Positions 1 through 6,564 of a DNA stretch of 16,232 nucleotides are shown one piece after another. The stretch lies in contig WFPV01000042.1 in NCBI GenBank assembly GCA_015487405.1, forward strand, positions 1 through 16,232. Direction: 5' to 3'. The notes under the pieces are model-generated. The model saw only the letters and a list, made by a program, of their open reading frames with translations, had not been told where the DNA came from and did no database searches. How positions within the stretch are numbered: the stretch's first letter is position 1; each line of letters begins with the position of its first letter. This DNA is from Aquifex sp. Lineage in GTDB: Bacteria > Aquificota > Aquificia > Aquificales > Aquificaceae. A program made the position numbers and the translations under genes.

Positions 1-746
1 CCCATAGTCAGAGCTACCTGCTCCTCTCCTGTTAACTTATGCTTGTAAGCGTGTATCTTGAAGACTCCCCAGGGAGTGGGAAGGTGTGCGGTTGCCACCC
101 TCTCAACGAGGGTTTCTCTCTTGAGCCTATACTTTATGAGGTCCGCAATGGTGATTATCTTGAGGTTGTGCTTCTTCGCAAACTCTATTAGGTCGGGAAC
201 GCGAGCCATAGTTCCGTCGTCCTTCATAATCTCGCATATAACTCCCGCGGGGTAAAGTCCGGCGAGCCTTGCGAGGTCAACGGATGCCTCCGTGTGTCCC
301 GCCCTCTCAAGCACTCCCCCGGGTCTCGCCTTTAGGGGAAAGACGTGTCCGGGTCTAACGAAGTCGGAAGGTTTAGCGTCGGGAGAAATCGCGAGCTTTA
401 TGGTTATCGCTCTATCGTAAGCGGAAATTCCCGTCGTAGTCCCGTGCTTAGGATGGGCATCTATAGAAACGCAGAAGTAGGTTCCCTTGGGGTCTGTGTT
501 CATAGGTGTCATCGGGTGAAGGTCAAGCTCCTCACACCTCTCAGGAGTTAAAGACAGGCATATGAGTCCCCTCCCGTATTTAGCCATGAAGTTTATTGCT
601 TCGGGTGTTACCTTTTCCGCAGCCATCACGAGGTCGCCTTCGTTTTCCCTGTCCGGGTCGTCAACGACTATAACCATCTTTCCCTGTTTTATGTCCTCTA
701 TGGCTTCCTCTACGGTGTTGAACTTGAACTCCTCCGTTCCCTTCAT
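1..746 (-). CDS. ribBA: Bifunctional riboflavin biosynthesis protein RibBA (5' part; gene runs off the left edge)
   Basis: The first 248 codons are present. Residues 1 to about 205 form 3,4-dihydroxy-2-butanone-4-phosphate synthase, which converts ribulose 5-phosphate to the four-carbon precursor of riboflavin. Visible motifs are DDPDRENEGD (29-38, acidic metal/substrate site), HGTTTGIS (101-108), RPGHVFPL (131-138) and HTEASVD (151-157). From about residue 208 (RETLVERVATAHLPTPWG) the sequence becomes the N-terminus of GTP cyclohydrolase II, so this is the fused RibBA form. The zinc cysteines and catalytic residues of that half lie outside the window. The ATG at 746-744 is chosen because the N-terminus fits the family. 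No clear Shine-Dalgarno precedes it. The gene is divergent from birA with 20 nt between the start codons. The name is secure from the motifs; the activity of the second domain cannot be judged here. Confidence 0.93.
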   Translation of the reverse strand, partial: MKGTEEFKFNTVEEAIEDIKQGKMVIVVDDPDRENEGDLVMAAEKVTPEAINFMAKYGRGLICLSLTPERCEELDLHPMTPMNTDPKGTYFCVSIDAHPKHGTTTGISAYDRAITIKLAISPDAKPSDFVRPGHVFPLKARPGGVLERAGHTEASVDLARLAGLYPAGVICEIMKDDGTMARVPDLIEFAKKHNLKIITIADLIKYRLKRETLVERVATAHLPTPWGVFKIHAYKHKLTGEEQVALTM

Positions 747-766
747 GGGAAAATAATTTAACCTGT

Positions 767-1471
767 ATGGAGCTCTTCACAAGTCTCTTATGGCTCAAGG
801 AAACCGACAGCACCCAGAACAGGCTAAAAGACTGGAACCTCAGCTACGGCTCTGTCGTGGTGGCAGACCGCCAGACCGCAGGAAGGGGCAGGCTCGGAAG
901 GAGATGGGTCTCCCAAGAAGGGGGTCTATACTTCAGCTTCCTTTTAAACCCGAAGGGTATTAAGAACTTGATTCAACTCCCTTTAGTTCTGGGACTTTCC
1001 CTCTCGGAGAGCTTGGAGAATTTGGGTATTCGGACACAGATTAAGTGGGTGAACGATGTTTATATAAACCGCAAGAAGGTTGCGGGAATCCTGTGCGAGC
1101 TTTCGGGGGAGAAACTGATAGTGGGAATAGGCGTAAACGTAAACCAGAGGGAGATTCCTGAAGAGCTCAAGGACAGAGCCACGAGCCTCTTTATAGAAAC
1201 AGGAAAGGAGTTTGACAGGAAGGAGATTCTTTTAAACTTCTTTAGATACGCGGAGCGTAATTTAAGAATCTTTAAGGAAAAAGGCTTTACTCCCTTCAAA
1301 AAAAATATTGAAGAGAAGCTCCTGTATGCGGGGGAGGAGGTGAGGATAATAGGCTCGGAAGAAGTTAGAGGAAAGCTCGTAGGACTCTCCGAGAGGGGAG
1401 GAGCGCTCCTTTTGACGGAAGAAGGACTCAAAGAGTTCATTTCGGGAGAGCTCAGTCTGAGACCCCTTTAA
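767..1471 (+). CDS. birA: Biotin-protein ligase, single-function type without repressor domain
   Basis: This 234-residue protein activates biotin with ATP to biotinyl-5'-AMP and transfers it to a lysine of biotin-dependent carboxylase carrier proteins in the cytoplasm. The nucleotide/biotin loop GRGRLGRRW is at 39-47, KWVNDVY at 93-99 and KVAGILCE at 104-111, followed by the VGIGVNVN strand. The small C-terminal beta domain starts at about residue 185. There is no N-terminal winged-helix domain, so the protein should not act as a biotin-operon repressor like E. coli BirA (class I ligase). The ATG lies 20 nt from the divergent ribBA start and has no recognisable Shine-Dalgarno. The last 20 nt overlap the 3' end of the convergent transporter gene. 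The biotin synthesis gene bioF lies about 10 kb away in the same window, not in the same operon. Confidence 0.93.
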   Translation: MELFTSLLWLKETDSTQNRLKDWNLSYGSVVVADRQTAGRGRLGRRWVSQEGGLYFSFLLNPKGIKNLIQLPLVLGLSLSESLENLGIRTQIKWVNDVYINRKKVAGILCELSGEKLIVGIGVNVNQREIPEELKDRATSLFIETGKEFDRKEILLNFFRYAERNLRIFKEKGFTPFKKNIEEKLLYAGEEVRIIGSEEVRGKLVGLSERGGALLLTEEGLKEFISGELSLRPL

Positions 1472-2984
1472 ACCTCTCAGCGAGCATGTAAATAAGAACG
1501 GGAATTATCCCCAGGAGGGAGAAAACCCCAGCCCATACGAACAAGTCCTGAAAGGCGAAGGAGTATGCAACCTTATATTGGAGCGTTCCCACCGCGTAGC
1601 CCGCTTTCAGGAGAGCCTCTTTTAGAGTGGAAGAGGTAGCCTCAAGGAACCTGGAAATCTCGTAAATCTTTTGGAGAATAAAGTTGTAGTTCAAGCTCTG
1701 AATGACCGAAATCTCATCGTAATGGAAGTTCGTTTTTCCTTTTAGAATGTTCGTCGCTATCGCGGTCCCGAAAGAGCCACCGATGAAGCGGATGTAATCC
1801 AGAAGACTGATAACGAGAATCGTCTTCTCCTCAAGCCCCCTAAGGGCTATAACCGTTACGGGAGCAAAGAAAAGTCCCATCCCCGTGCCTATAACGATGA
1901 GCTCTTTCGCAAAAAGCTCCTTGGGAGTGTAGAAATCAACGTCCGCAATTATGTAAAGTCCCAAGAAATAAATAAGAATCGCAAGTATTAAAGTCTTTTC
2001 CGCGCTCCACTTGTCGCTCAGAGCCCCCGCAACCACAGAAAAGAAGCCTATCGCCACAGCGAAGGGAAGTATCAGGATGCCCGTCTGGAGCGTAGAGAGC
2101 CCCTTCAGGTGCTCAAAATACAACGGGATAGCGTAAAAGAGCTGATACATAGAAAACCCGAGAACGAGCATAAAAGTCAGGAAGGCCGCCGTAAAGTTCA
2201 GATGTCTAAACACCGAAAGGTCTATAAGCTTATTCTTAGAAAAGATTTCTACAAGTATATATAAGAGATAACTAATTACCGCTGTCGCGGTGAGGAAGGC
2301 TATAAAGTTTGAGGTAAACCATCCGTGCTGTTGCCCCTTTGAGAGAACCACCAGAGTGCTGACCGTTCCCACCGAAATGAAGAAAAAGGAAATAAAGTTA
2401 AAGGGAAGAAGCTTCTTCTCCTTCTCCACCTCTTCTAAAAAGATTAAGGAGAGAAGAACGAGAAAGATTCCCACGGGGACATTTATGAAAAAGACCCAGT
2501 TCCAGCCGAGGTGCTCCGTGAGCCATCCACCCAAAGTGGGACCCACCGCGGGAGCGAAGCTCGCCCCCAGTCCGAAAATCCCCATCGCTACCCCCCTCTG
2601 CTCGGGGGGATAGATGCTAAAGAGTATCGCCTGAGCGGAAACCATTATTAGAGCTTCCGCAAACCCCTGAAGGGAGCGAAAGACAACCATCTGAGCGAGC
2701 TCGGTAGAGATTCCGCAGAGATAACTCGCCAAGGTAAAGAGTGCTACTCCGAGTATATAAACAGGTCTCAGTCCTATAGCTTTGGATATCCACTCTAGGA
2801 GGGGAAGAGCAACCGCCGCCGCAATCATGTAAGAAGTAATTACCCATTGAATCCCGTATAAATCTGTCTTTAGGGGAGCCATCATCTTAGGAACGACGAT
2901 GTCCACTATGCTCGTGTCAAGGATAGCCATAAAGGCACCAAGCATAACGATAATTGTGTGGATTATCAGCTTTCCCCTGCTCAC
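1452..2984 (-). CDS. emrB: DHA2-family (EmrB/QacA-type) multidrug/H+ antiporter, 14 TM segments
   Basis: The 510-residue protein is very hydrophobic and has the hallmarks of the 14-helix drug:H+ antiporter branch of the major facilitator superfamily. The first membrane helix contains LDTSIVDIVVP (22-32, the D1 motif typical of DHA2). RxxQG (103-107) follows, then a motif C region GASFAPAVGPTLGGW (140-154), which marks antiporters, and WNWVFFINVPVG (161-172), common in EmrB/QacA proteins. It should sit in the inner membrane and expel drugs or other amphiphiles using the proton gradient; the real substrate is unknown. No EmrA-type membrane-fusion partner is adjacent. The start codon is GTG at 2984-2982, overlapping the TGA stop of rimI as GTGA, so the two genes are probably translationally coupled. 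The 3' end overlaps birA by 20 nt. The symbol is a family-level assignment. Confidence 0.85.
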   Translation of the reverse strand: MSRGKLIIHTIIVMLGAFMAILDTSIVDIVVPKMMAPLKTDLYGIQWVITSYMIAAAVALPLLEWISKAIGLRPVYILGVALFTLASYLCGISTELAQMVVFRSLQGFAEALIMVSAQAILFSIYPPEQRGVAMGIFGLGASFAPAVGPTLGGWLTEHLGWNWVFFINVPVGIFLVLLSLIFLEEVEKEKKLLPFNFISFFFISVGTVSTLVVLSKGQQHGWFTSNFIAFLTATAVISYLLYILVEIFSKNKLIDLSVFRHLNFTAAFLTFMLVLGFSMYQLFYAIPLYFEHLKGLSTLQTGILILPFAVAIGFFSVVAGALSDKWSAEKTLILAILIYFLGLYIIADVDFYTPKELFAKELIVIGTGMGLFFAPVTVIALRGLEEKTILVISLLDYIRFIGGSFGTAIATNILKGKTNFHYDEISVIQSLNYNFILQKIYEISRFLEATSSTLKEALLKAGYAVGTLQYKVAYSFAFQDLFVWAGVFSLLGIIPVLIYMLAERFKGVSD

Positions 2985-3409
2985 CTGCTCAGCTCCATAA
3001 AGAGGGCGTTCTCCCCGTCCGAGTAGTAAGACTTCCTCTCAGATACGAGTCTAAAGCCAAGCTTCCTGTAAAGATTTATAGCTCTTAAGTTCGTCTTTCT
3101 GACATCAAGTAAGATACGCTTCGCGTCTATCTTTTTTAAACTTTCCCTTAGGAGAAACTCTCCGTATCCCTTGTTCTGGTGCTCTTTGTCTATGGCAAAA
3201 GTCATTATGGTCGCCTCTCCCCTGACGACCCAGTATACGATGTATCCCACGACCTTCCCATTTAACTCTAAAACGAACTTCTTGGAAAACTTGTTTTCAA
3301 ACTCCTTCTCAAAGGCGAACCTGCTCCAGGCGTCGGTGGTGAAGTTCTCCTGGTTAATCCTGAAGACCTCCTCTATATCCTCCGGAGTCATTTCGCGGAC
3401 TTTTAGCAT
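2981..3409 (-). CDS. rimI: GNAT N-acetyltransferase, RimI-like (ribosomal protein S18 alanine N-acetyltransferase)
   Basis: This 142-residue protein has the GNAT fold. HQNKGYGEFLL (77-87) is the acetyl-CoA pyrophosphate loop of Q/R-x-x-G-x-G/A type. The stretch LDVRKTNLRAINLYRKLGF (101-119) followed by RKSYYSDGENALFM (125-138) is the signature of the RimI group, which acetylates the N-terminal alanine of ribosomal protein S18 in bacteria. Related archaeal enzymes are broader protein N-terminal acetyltransferases, so the substrate range is inferred. The ATG at 3409-3407 is preceded by a short AAGG-type ribosome site. It is the first gene of a two-gene unit: its TGA overlaps the GTG start of the drug transporter. 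The pairing makes no obvious functional sense, as is common in this lineage. Confidence 0.82.
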   Translation of the reverse strand: MLKVREMTPEDIEEVFRINQENFTTDAWSRFAFEKEFENKFSKKFVLELNGKVVGYIVYWVVRGEATIMTFAIDKEHQNKGYGEFLLRESLKKIDAKRILLDVRKTNLRAINLYRKLGFRLVSERKSYYSDGENALFMELSR

Positions 3410-3593
3410 GCCTTGTTAAGATTATTTTATGATTAAGAGCATACACTGAACTTTTTAAAGTGTTTTCTGCTTTCGTGATAGCTTTAGGAAGTGGATTGGT
3501 TACTCTTTTCCTAAACTTAAATTCAAAAGAGAAACTTATTCTCTTTGAATTGCACTGTTTACATATAAATCCCTTATTAGCTATCCTTTTAAT
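3410..3593. promoter_or_regulatory. Divergent regulatory region between rimI and the nucleoside phosphorylase gene
   Basis: This is an A+T-rich 184-nt gap from which two units diverge. A possible -10 for the phosphorylase gene is TATAAA at 3564-3569 (plus). A possible -10 for rimI is TAAAAT at 3429-3424 (minus). Neither has a convincing -35. The hairpin described separately (3520-3551) sits where the -35 of the plus-strand promoter would be. Assignments are from motif inspection only. Confidence 0.35.
3520..3551. repeat. Inverted repeat (hairpin) upstream of the nucleoside phosphorylase gene
   Basis: AATTCAAAAGAGAA (3520-3533) is followed by a 5-nt gap ACTTA and then TTCTCTTTGAATT (3539-3551). 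The arms pair along 13 positions with a single bulged A in the left arm. No T run follows on the plus strand, so it does not look like a simple terminator. It ends 13 nt before the candidate -10 TATAAA, a position suited to a protein-binding site covering the -35 region. Function unknown. Confidence 0.55.
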
Positions 3594-4427
3594 ATGCTCG
3601 GAATTATAGGCGGAAGCGGTATTTACAAGCTTGAGGGAATAAAGGTATTGGAAGAAAAGGAAATAAAGACACCCTTCGGAGAGCCTTCTTCTCCCGTCGT
3701 AATAGCGGAAGTTGAAGGAAAGAAGGTCGCTTTTTTAGCGAGGCACGGAAAAGGTCATAAATACCCTCCCCATCTCGTTCCCTACAGGGCTAACCTATGG
3801 GCTCTCAGGGAAGTGGGAGTAAATAGAGTCCTCGGAATCAGTGCGGTGGGAGGGATAAACAAGTTACTCCTTCCCGGTGATTTCGTTGTAGTTGACGACT
3901 TTCTGGACTTTACAAAGAGCAGGAAGTCCACCTTTTACGAAGGTATATACTCTCCCAACGTTGAAGGAAATGACGAGGTCGCAAGACTTTTAAACGAGAA
4001 GAAGGTGGTTCATATAGACGTTACCCAGGCTTACTGTCCCCAGATGAGGGAAGTATTAATACAAATCCTCCAAGGGAAAGGCTTTCGCCACCACAGGAAG
4101 GGAGTTTACGCCTGCACCGAAGGTCCCAGATTTGAAACTCCCGCGGAAATAAGAATGCTTGAGAAATTAGGAGCGGACATAGTCGGAATGACGGGATACC
4201 CTGAGGTGGTTCTCGCGAGGGAACTCACTATGTGCTACGCGAGCCTCTGCGTAGTTGCAAATCCCGCCGCAGGAATAGCGGGTTACAGACTCACCAGCAA
4301 TGAGGTCATAAACCTAATGAAGCAAAAGGAAGAAGAAATCAAGGAAATCGTTGTAGAATTTATTAAAAAACTACCAGAGGAAAGAACCTGCGGTTGCAAT
4401 AAAGTTCTTGAGGGGGCGGAAGTTTGA
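3594..4427 (+). CDS. mtnP: MTAP/PNP-family nucleoside phosphorylase, probably 6-oxopurine (or methylthioinosine) specific
   Basis: This 277-residue enzyme belongs to the methylthioadenosine/purine nucleoside phosphorylase family 2, which cleaves nucleosides with phosphate to the free base and a ribose-1-phosphate. The N-terminal IGGSGIY is the phosphate loop. ARHGKGHKYPPHLVPYRANLWAL lies near residues 49-71, ACTEGPRFET at about 173-182, and MTGYPEVVLARE begins at Met199. The usual MTAP base-recognition pair DYD, which favours 6-aminopurines (adenine), is replaced by N223-P-A225. Asn at this point is typical of enzymes using 6-oxopurines (inosine, guanosine, methylthioinosine). I therefore expect a PNP/MTIP-like activity in purine or methylthio-nucleoside salvage, in spite of the usual mtnP label. 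The ATG has no Shine-Dalgarno. The TGA overlaps the TTG start of the next gene. Confidence 0.85.
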   Translation: MLGIIGGSGIYKLEGIKVLEEKEIKTPFGEPSSPVVIAEVEGKKVAFLARHGKGHKYPPHLVPYRANLWALREVGVNRVLGISAVGGINKLLLPGDFVVVDDFLDFTKSRKSTFYEGIYSPNVEGNDEVARLLNEKKVVHIDVTQAYCPQMREVLIQILQGKGFRHHRKGVYACTEGPRFETPAEIRMLEKLGADIVGMTGYPEVVLARELTMCYASLCVVANPAAGIAGYRLTSNEVINLMKQKEEEIKEIVVEFIKKLPEERTCGCNKVLEGAEV

Positions 4428-4729
4428 ACTTAGATCAGATAATGGGAAACGAAGCCCTAAGAAACTTTGGAGTGGGAGCCTTTATTGGCTTCACCTTAGG
4501 TTTTACGCTAAAGCGTTTTTTCAAAATGTTTGTTTTCTTACTCGGTTTATACATTCTTTCTTTGCTATTTTTACAGAATCAAGGAATAATCCAGCTCGAT
4601 CCTGACGCTCTCACAAATTGGGTCAATAACCTCTTTCAAAGTTTTACGAGCTTCGTTAAAGGAATGGTAGCTCCCGTTTCCTCTCTGGCGGGTTTTACTG
4701 TAGGCTTTGCGGTTGGCTGGAAAACTTAA
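4424..4729 (+). CDS. Small FUN14-family membrane protein
   Basis: This 101-residue protein has glycine-rich amphipathic/membrane segments. GAFIGFTLGFTLKRFF (18-33) leads into a strongly hydrophobic helix (34-50), then a polar stretch (51-80), and a C-terminal AGFTVGFAVGWK (89-100). The repeated G-F-x-x-G-F pattern near both ends and the size fit the FUN14 family, known in eukaryotes from mitochondrial FUNDC1; bacterial members have no settled function. The start is TTG at 4424-4426, inside the TGA stop of the phosphorylase gene (TTGA), with a purine-rich AGGGGGCGG 6-8 nt upstream. An in-frame ATG at 4442 is a weaker alternative. It is probably co-translated with the phosphorylase gene. Its stop shares TTAA with the stop of the convergent phosphatidyltransferase gene. 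Family assignment is by pattern, not search. Confidence 0.7.
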   Translation: MNLDQIMGNEALRNFGVGAFIGFTLGFTLKRFFKMFVFLLGLYILSLLFLQNQGIIQLDPDALTNWVNNLFQSFTSFVKGMVAPVSSLAGFTVGFAVGWKT

Positions 4730-5352
4730 TCCTCGTATTCTTTACCGTATTTCTTGTAAAGGTATAAAATCCGTGCAAGTAGCGAGAGGAAAGTAAACAG
4801 AGTTATAAGCTTTATTCCAAGGCCTAACCCGAAGGGTAGCGAAGTTCTCTCCAATATCGCAAAAAGGATTATAGCTATGTGGGTTTCCGGTCTCCCGAAA
4901 AAACCAACTCCCTCTAAGGGGTCAACTATTTTTCCCTTAACCCTTTCCGAGTAGCCTATCTCTGCGTAAGCTACAGGTTTTATAAAGGAATGAAGCATGC
5001 TAACGGTTACCGCGGTAATAGCCACAAAGGGAGAGGCGTAAGCAAAACCTATACTTCCCAAGACAAACCCGTCAACCCACTTGTCCGCAACCCAGTCAAA
5101 AACCGCACCGAACTTGGATGTCTTTCCTGTGGTCCTCGCAACCACGCCGTCCATAAGGTCAAATAGTCCCGAAAGAAATAAAAAGAACGCTCCCGTTAAG
5201 GATTTATGGTGAAAGAAAAAGTAAGCCGACAGGCTTCCTAAAACTATAGAGAAAAAGGTTATTAAGTTGGGGGAAACACCAAAGCGGGCAAGAGCTTCCC
5301 CAAGGGGAGAGTAAAACTTCTTTAAGGTTTCCCTTTTGCTGGTTAGGTTCAT
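4726..5352 (-). CDS. CDP-alcohol phosphatidyltransferase (phospholipid synthesis, inner membrane)
   Basis: The 208-residue membrane protein carries the complete family motif: D65-x2-D68-G69-x2-A72-R73-x8-G82-x3-D86-x3-D90. This is the metal-dependent active site that joins a CDP-lipid to an alcohol with release of CMP. Hydrophobic helices flank it (about 29-47, 51-66, 95-115, 160-200). The acceptor alcohol cannot be read from the motif. The overall layout, with a long N-terminal segment PLGEALARFGVSPNLIT, resembles archaetidylinositol-/phosphatidylinositol-phosphate synthases and PgsA-like enzymes, so glycerol phosphate and inositol phosphate are both possible. The ATG at 5352-5350 overlaps the ilvC TGA (ATGA), so translation is probably coupled to ilvC, although the two pathways are unrelated. 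Confidence 0.85.
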   Translation of the reverse strand: MNLTSKRETLKKFYSPLGEALARFGVSPNLITFFSIVLGSLSAYFFFHHKSLTGAFFLFLSGLFDLMDGVVARTTGKTSKFGAVFDWVADKWVDGFVLGSIGFAYASPFVAITAVTVSMLHSFIKPVAYAEIGYSERVKGKIVDPLEGVGFFGRPETHIAIILFAILERTSLPFGLGLGIKLITLFTFLSLLARILYLYKKYGKEYED

Positions 5353-6350
5353 TTGAGCTCCTTACTTCCGAGCCAGGGCATCATCTTCCTGAGCTGTTCT
5401 CCTACCTTCTCAACGAGGTGTTCCCTATCCCTCTCAAGTAGTGCGTGGTAAACGGGTCTTCCCGCCTTGTTCTCAAGTATCCATTCTCTTGCAAACTCTC
5501 CCTTTTGAATTTCCTCTAAGGTCTTTTCCATAACGGGTTTTACAACTTTGTAAATTCTCTCACCCCTCGTCACGTCTCCGTATTTCGCAGTGTCGGAGAT
5601 GGAATACCTCATTCCCGAAATACCGTGCTCGTAAATGAGATCAACGATAAGTTTAAGCTCGTGGAGGCACTCAAAGTAGGCAACCTCCGGCTGATATCCC
5701 GCTTCCACGAGGGTTTCAAATCCCGCCTTAATGAGTGCGGTAACTCCTCCGCAGAGAACCATCTGCTCACCGAAAAGGTCGGTTTCGGTCTCCTCCTTAA
5801 AGGTTGTTTCTATCACTCCTGCCCTTGTCGCTCCTATTCCCTTAGCGTAAGCGAGAGCCTTTTCTTTGCAGGTTCCGGAAGCGTCCTGATGAATCGCAAC
5901 GAGTGCAGGAACTCCCTTACCTTCGGTATACATCCATCTAACGAGGTGTCCGGGACCCTTGGGAGCTACCATAAAGACATCAACGTCCTTGGGTGGAACT
6001 ATCTGTCTGAAGTGTATGTTAAATCCGTGGGCAAAGGCTAAGGTCTTGGAGGAATCTAAAACGGGCTCAACCTCGTTCTTGTAAACTTCGGGCTGAACGG
6101 TGTCGGGAATCAGAAACATTATTATGTCCGCTCTCTCTGCGGCTTCTCTGGGTGTATAAACTTCAAATCCGTCATCTTGAGCTTTTTTTCTTGAACGGCT
6201 GCCTTCGTGAAGTCCGATTATCACCTTAAGACCGCTATCCCTAAGGTTTAAAGCGTGAGCGTGCCCCTGGCTTCCGTACCCCAAGATAGCTATGGTTTTG
6301 TCCTTCAGGACATCTAAGCTAGCGTCATTATCGTAGTATATCTTTGCCAT
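5349..6350 (-). CDS. ilvC: Ketol-acid reductoisomerase, class I (valine/leucine/isoleucine synthesis)
   Basis: This 333-residue cytoplasmic enzyme converts 2-acetolactate or 2-aceto-2-hydroxybutyrate to the dihydroxy acid using Mg2+ and NAD(P)H. The Rossmann motif is GYGSQGHAHALNL (24-36). The cofactor-specificity loop GLHEGSRSRKK (46-56) contains serines and arginines suited to the 2'-phosphate of NADPH. MVAPKGPGHLVR (127-138) and the metal site D191LFGE195 are intact, and the C-terminal knotted helical domain follows. Length matches class I enzymes. The ATG at 6350-6348 has an excellent AAAGGAGG about 8 nt upstream. It is first in a unit with the phosphatidyltransferase gene. No other ilv or leu gene is nearby. 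A TATAAT on the minus strand at 6449-6444 could serve it, leaving a leader of roughly 90 nt in which I see no obvious attenuator. Confidence 0.96.
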   Translation of the reverse strand: MAKIYYDNDASLDVLKDKTIAILGYGSQGHAHALNLRDSGLKVIIGLHEGSRSRKKAQDDGFEVYTPREAAERADIIMFLIPDTVQPEVYKNEVEPVLDSSKTLAFAHGFNIHFRQIVPPKDVDVFMVAPKGPGHLVRWMYTEGKGVPALVAIHQDASGTCKEKALAYAKGIGATRAGVIETTFKEETETDLFGEQMVLCGGVTALIKAGFETLVEAGYQPEVAYFECLHELKLIVDLIYEHGISGMRYSISDTAKYGDVTRGERIYKVVKPVMEKTLEEIQKGEFAREWILENKAGRPVYHALLERDREHLVEKVGEQLRKMMPWLGSKELK

Positions 6351-6443
6351 CCGAGACCTCCTTTAAGCTTTTGTATCGCACAATGCTTACTAAGCCTTTA
6401 TTGCACATATATCACTTGTTTATTTTAATGTTTTAGCGTGTGA

Positions 6444-6451
6444 ATTATAAT
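6444..6451. promoter_or_regulatory. Overlapping -10 elements for tRNA-Arg (plus) and possibly ilvC (minus)
   Basis: TATAAT is present on the plus strand at 6446-6451, 15 nt before the tRNA, at a distance that would start transcription 8-9 nt upstream of the mature 5' end. The same bases read TATAAT on the minus strand at 6449-6444, facing ilvC. The -35 for the tRNA direction is poor (TTTTAA at 6423-6428, 17-nt spacing). The plus-strand use is likely; the minus-strand use is only possible. Confidence 0.45.
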
Positions 6452-6466
6452 AATTATTTAGCAGGA

Positions 6467-6543
6467 GTGCCCGTAGCTCAGGTGGATAGAGCGCGAGATT
6501 CCTAATCTCGAGGTCGCGGGTTCGAGTCCCGCCGGGCACACCA
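6467..6543 (+). tRNA. tRNA-Arg, anticodon CCU
   Basis: The 77-nt cloverleaf is complete. The acceptor arms GTGCCCG and CGGGCAC pair perfectly. The D arm is GCTC/GAGC. The anticodon stem CGAGA/TCTCG encloses the loop TTCCTAA with anticodon CCT at 6501-6503, reading the AGG arginine codon. The variable loop is short, and the T arm GCGGG-TTCGAGT-CCCGC is canonical. Discriminator A6540 and a genome-encoded CCA (6541-6543) follow. Seven T residues come directly after the CCA. AGG is common in the neighbouring genes, so this is a heavily used tRNA here. Confidence 0.97.
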
Positions 6544-6564
6544 TTTTTTTAAACTATTTCATAT

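Noticed and set aside
2290..2613. A 107-codon plus-strand frame inside the transporter gene
   Set aside because: It is a shadow of the transporter. The minus-strand protein there has clear membrane helices and antiporter motifs.
6351..6466. Attenuator, T-box or leader peptide before ilvC
   Set aside because: I found no T-box sequence, no run of Leu/Val/Ile codons and no terminator/antiterminator pair in the short leader.
6467..6543. tRNA-Arg as an attachment site for an integrated element
   Set aside because: No integrase, no repeat of the tRNA 3' end and no foreign-looking cargo are seen in the window. smc follows directly.
6544..6550. Rho-independent terminator after the tRNA
   Set aside because: There are seven Ts but no dedicated hairpin other than the tRNA itself, so I note it only as a possible weak pause.
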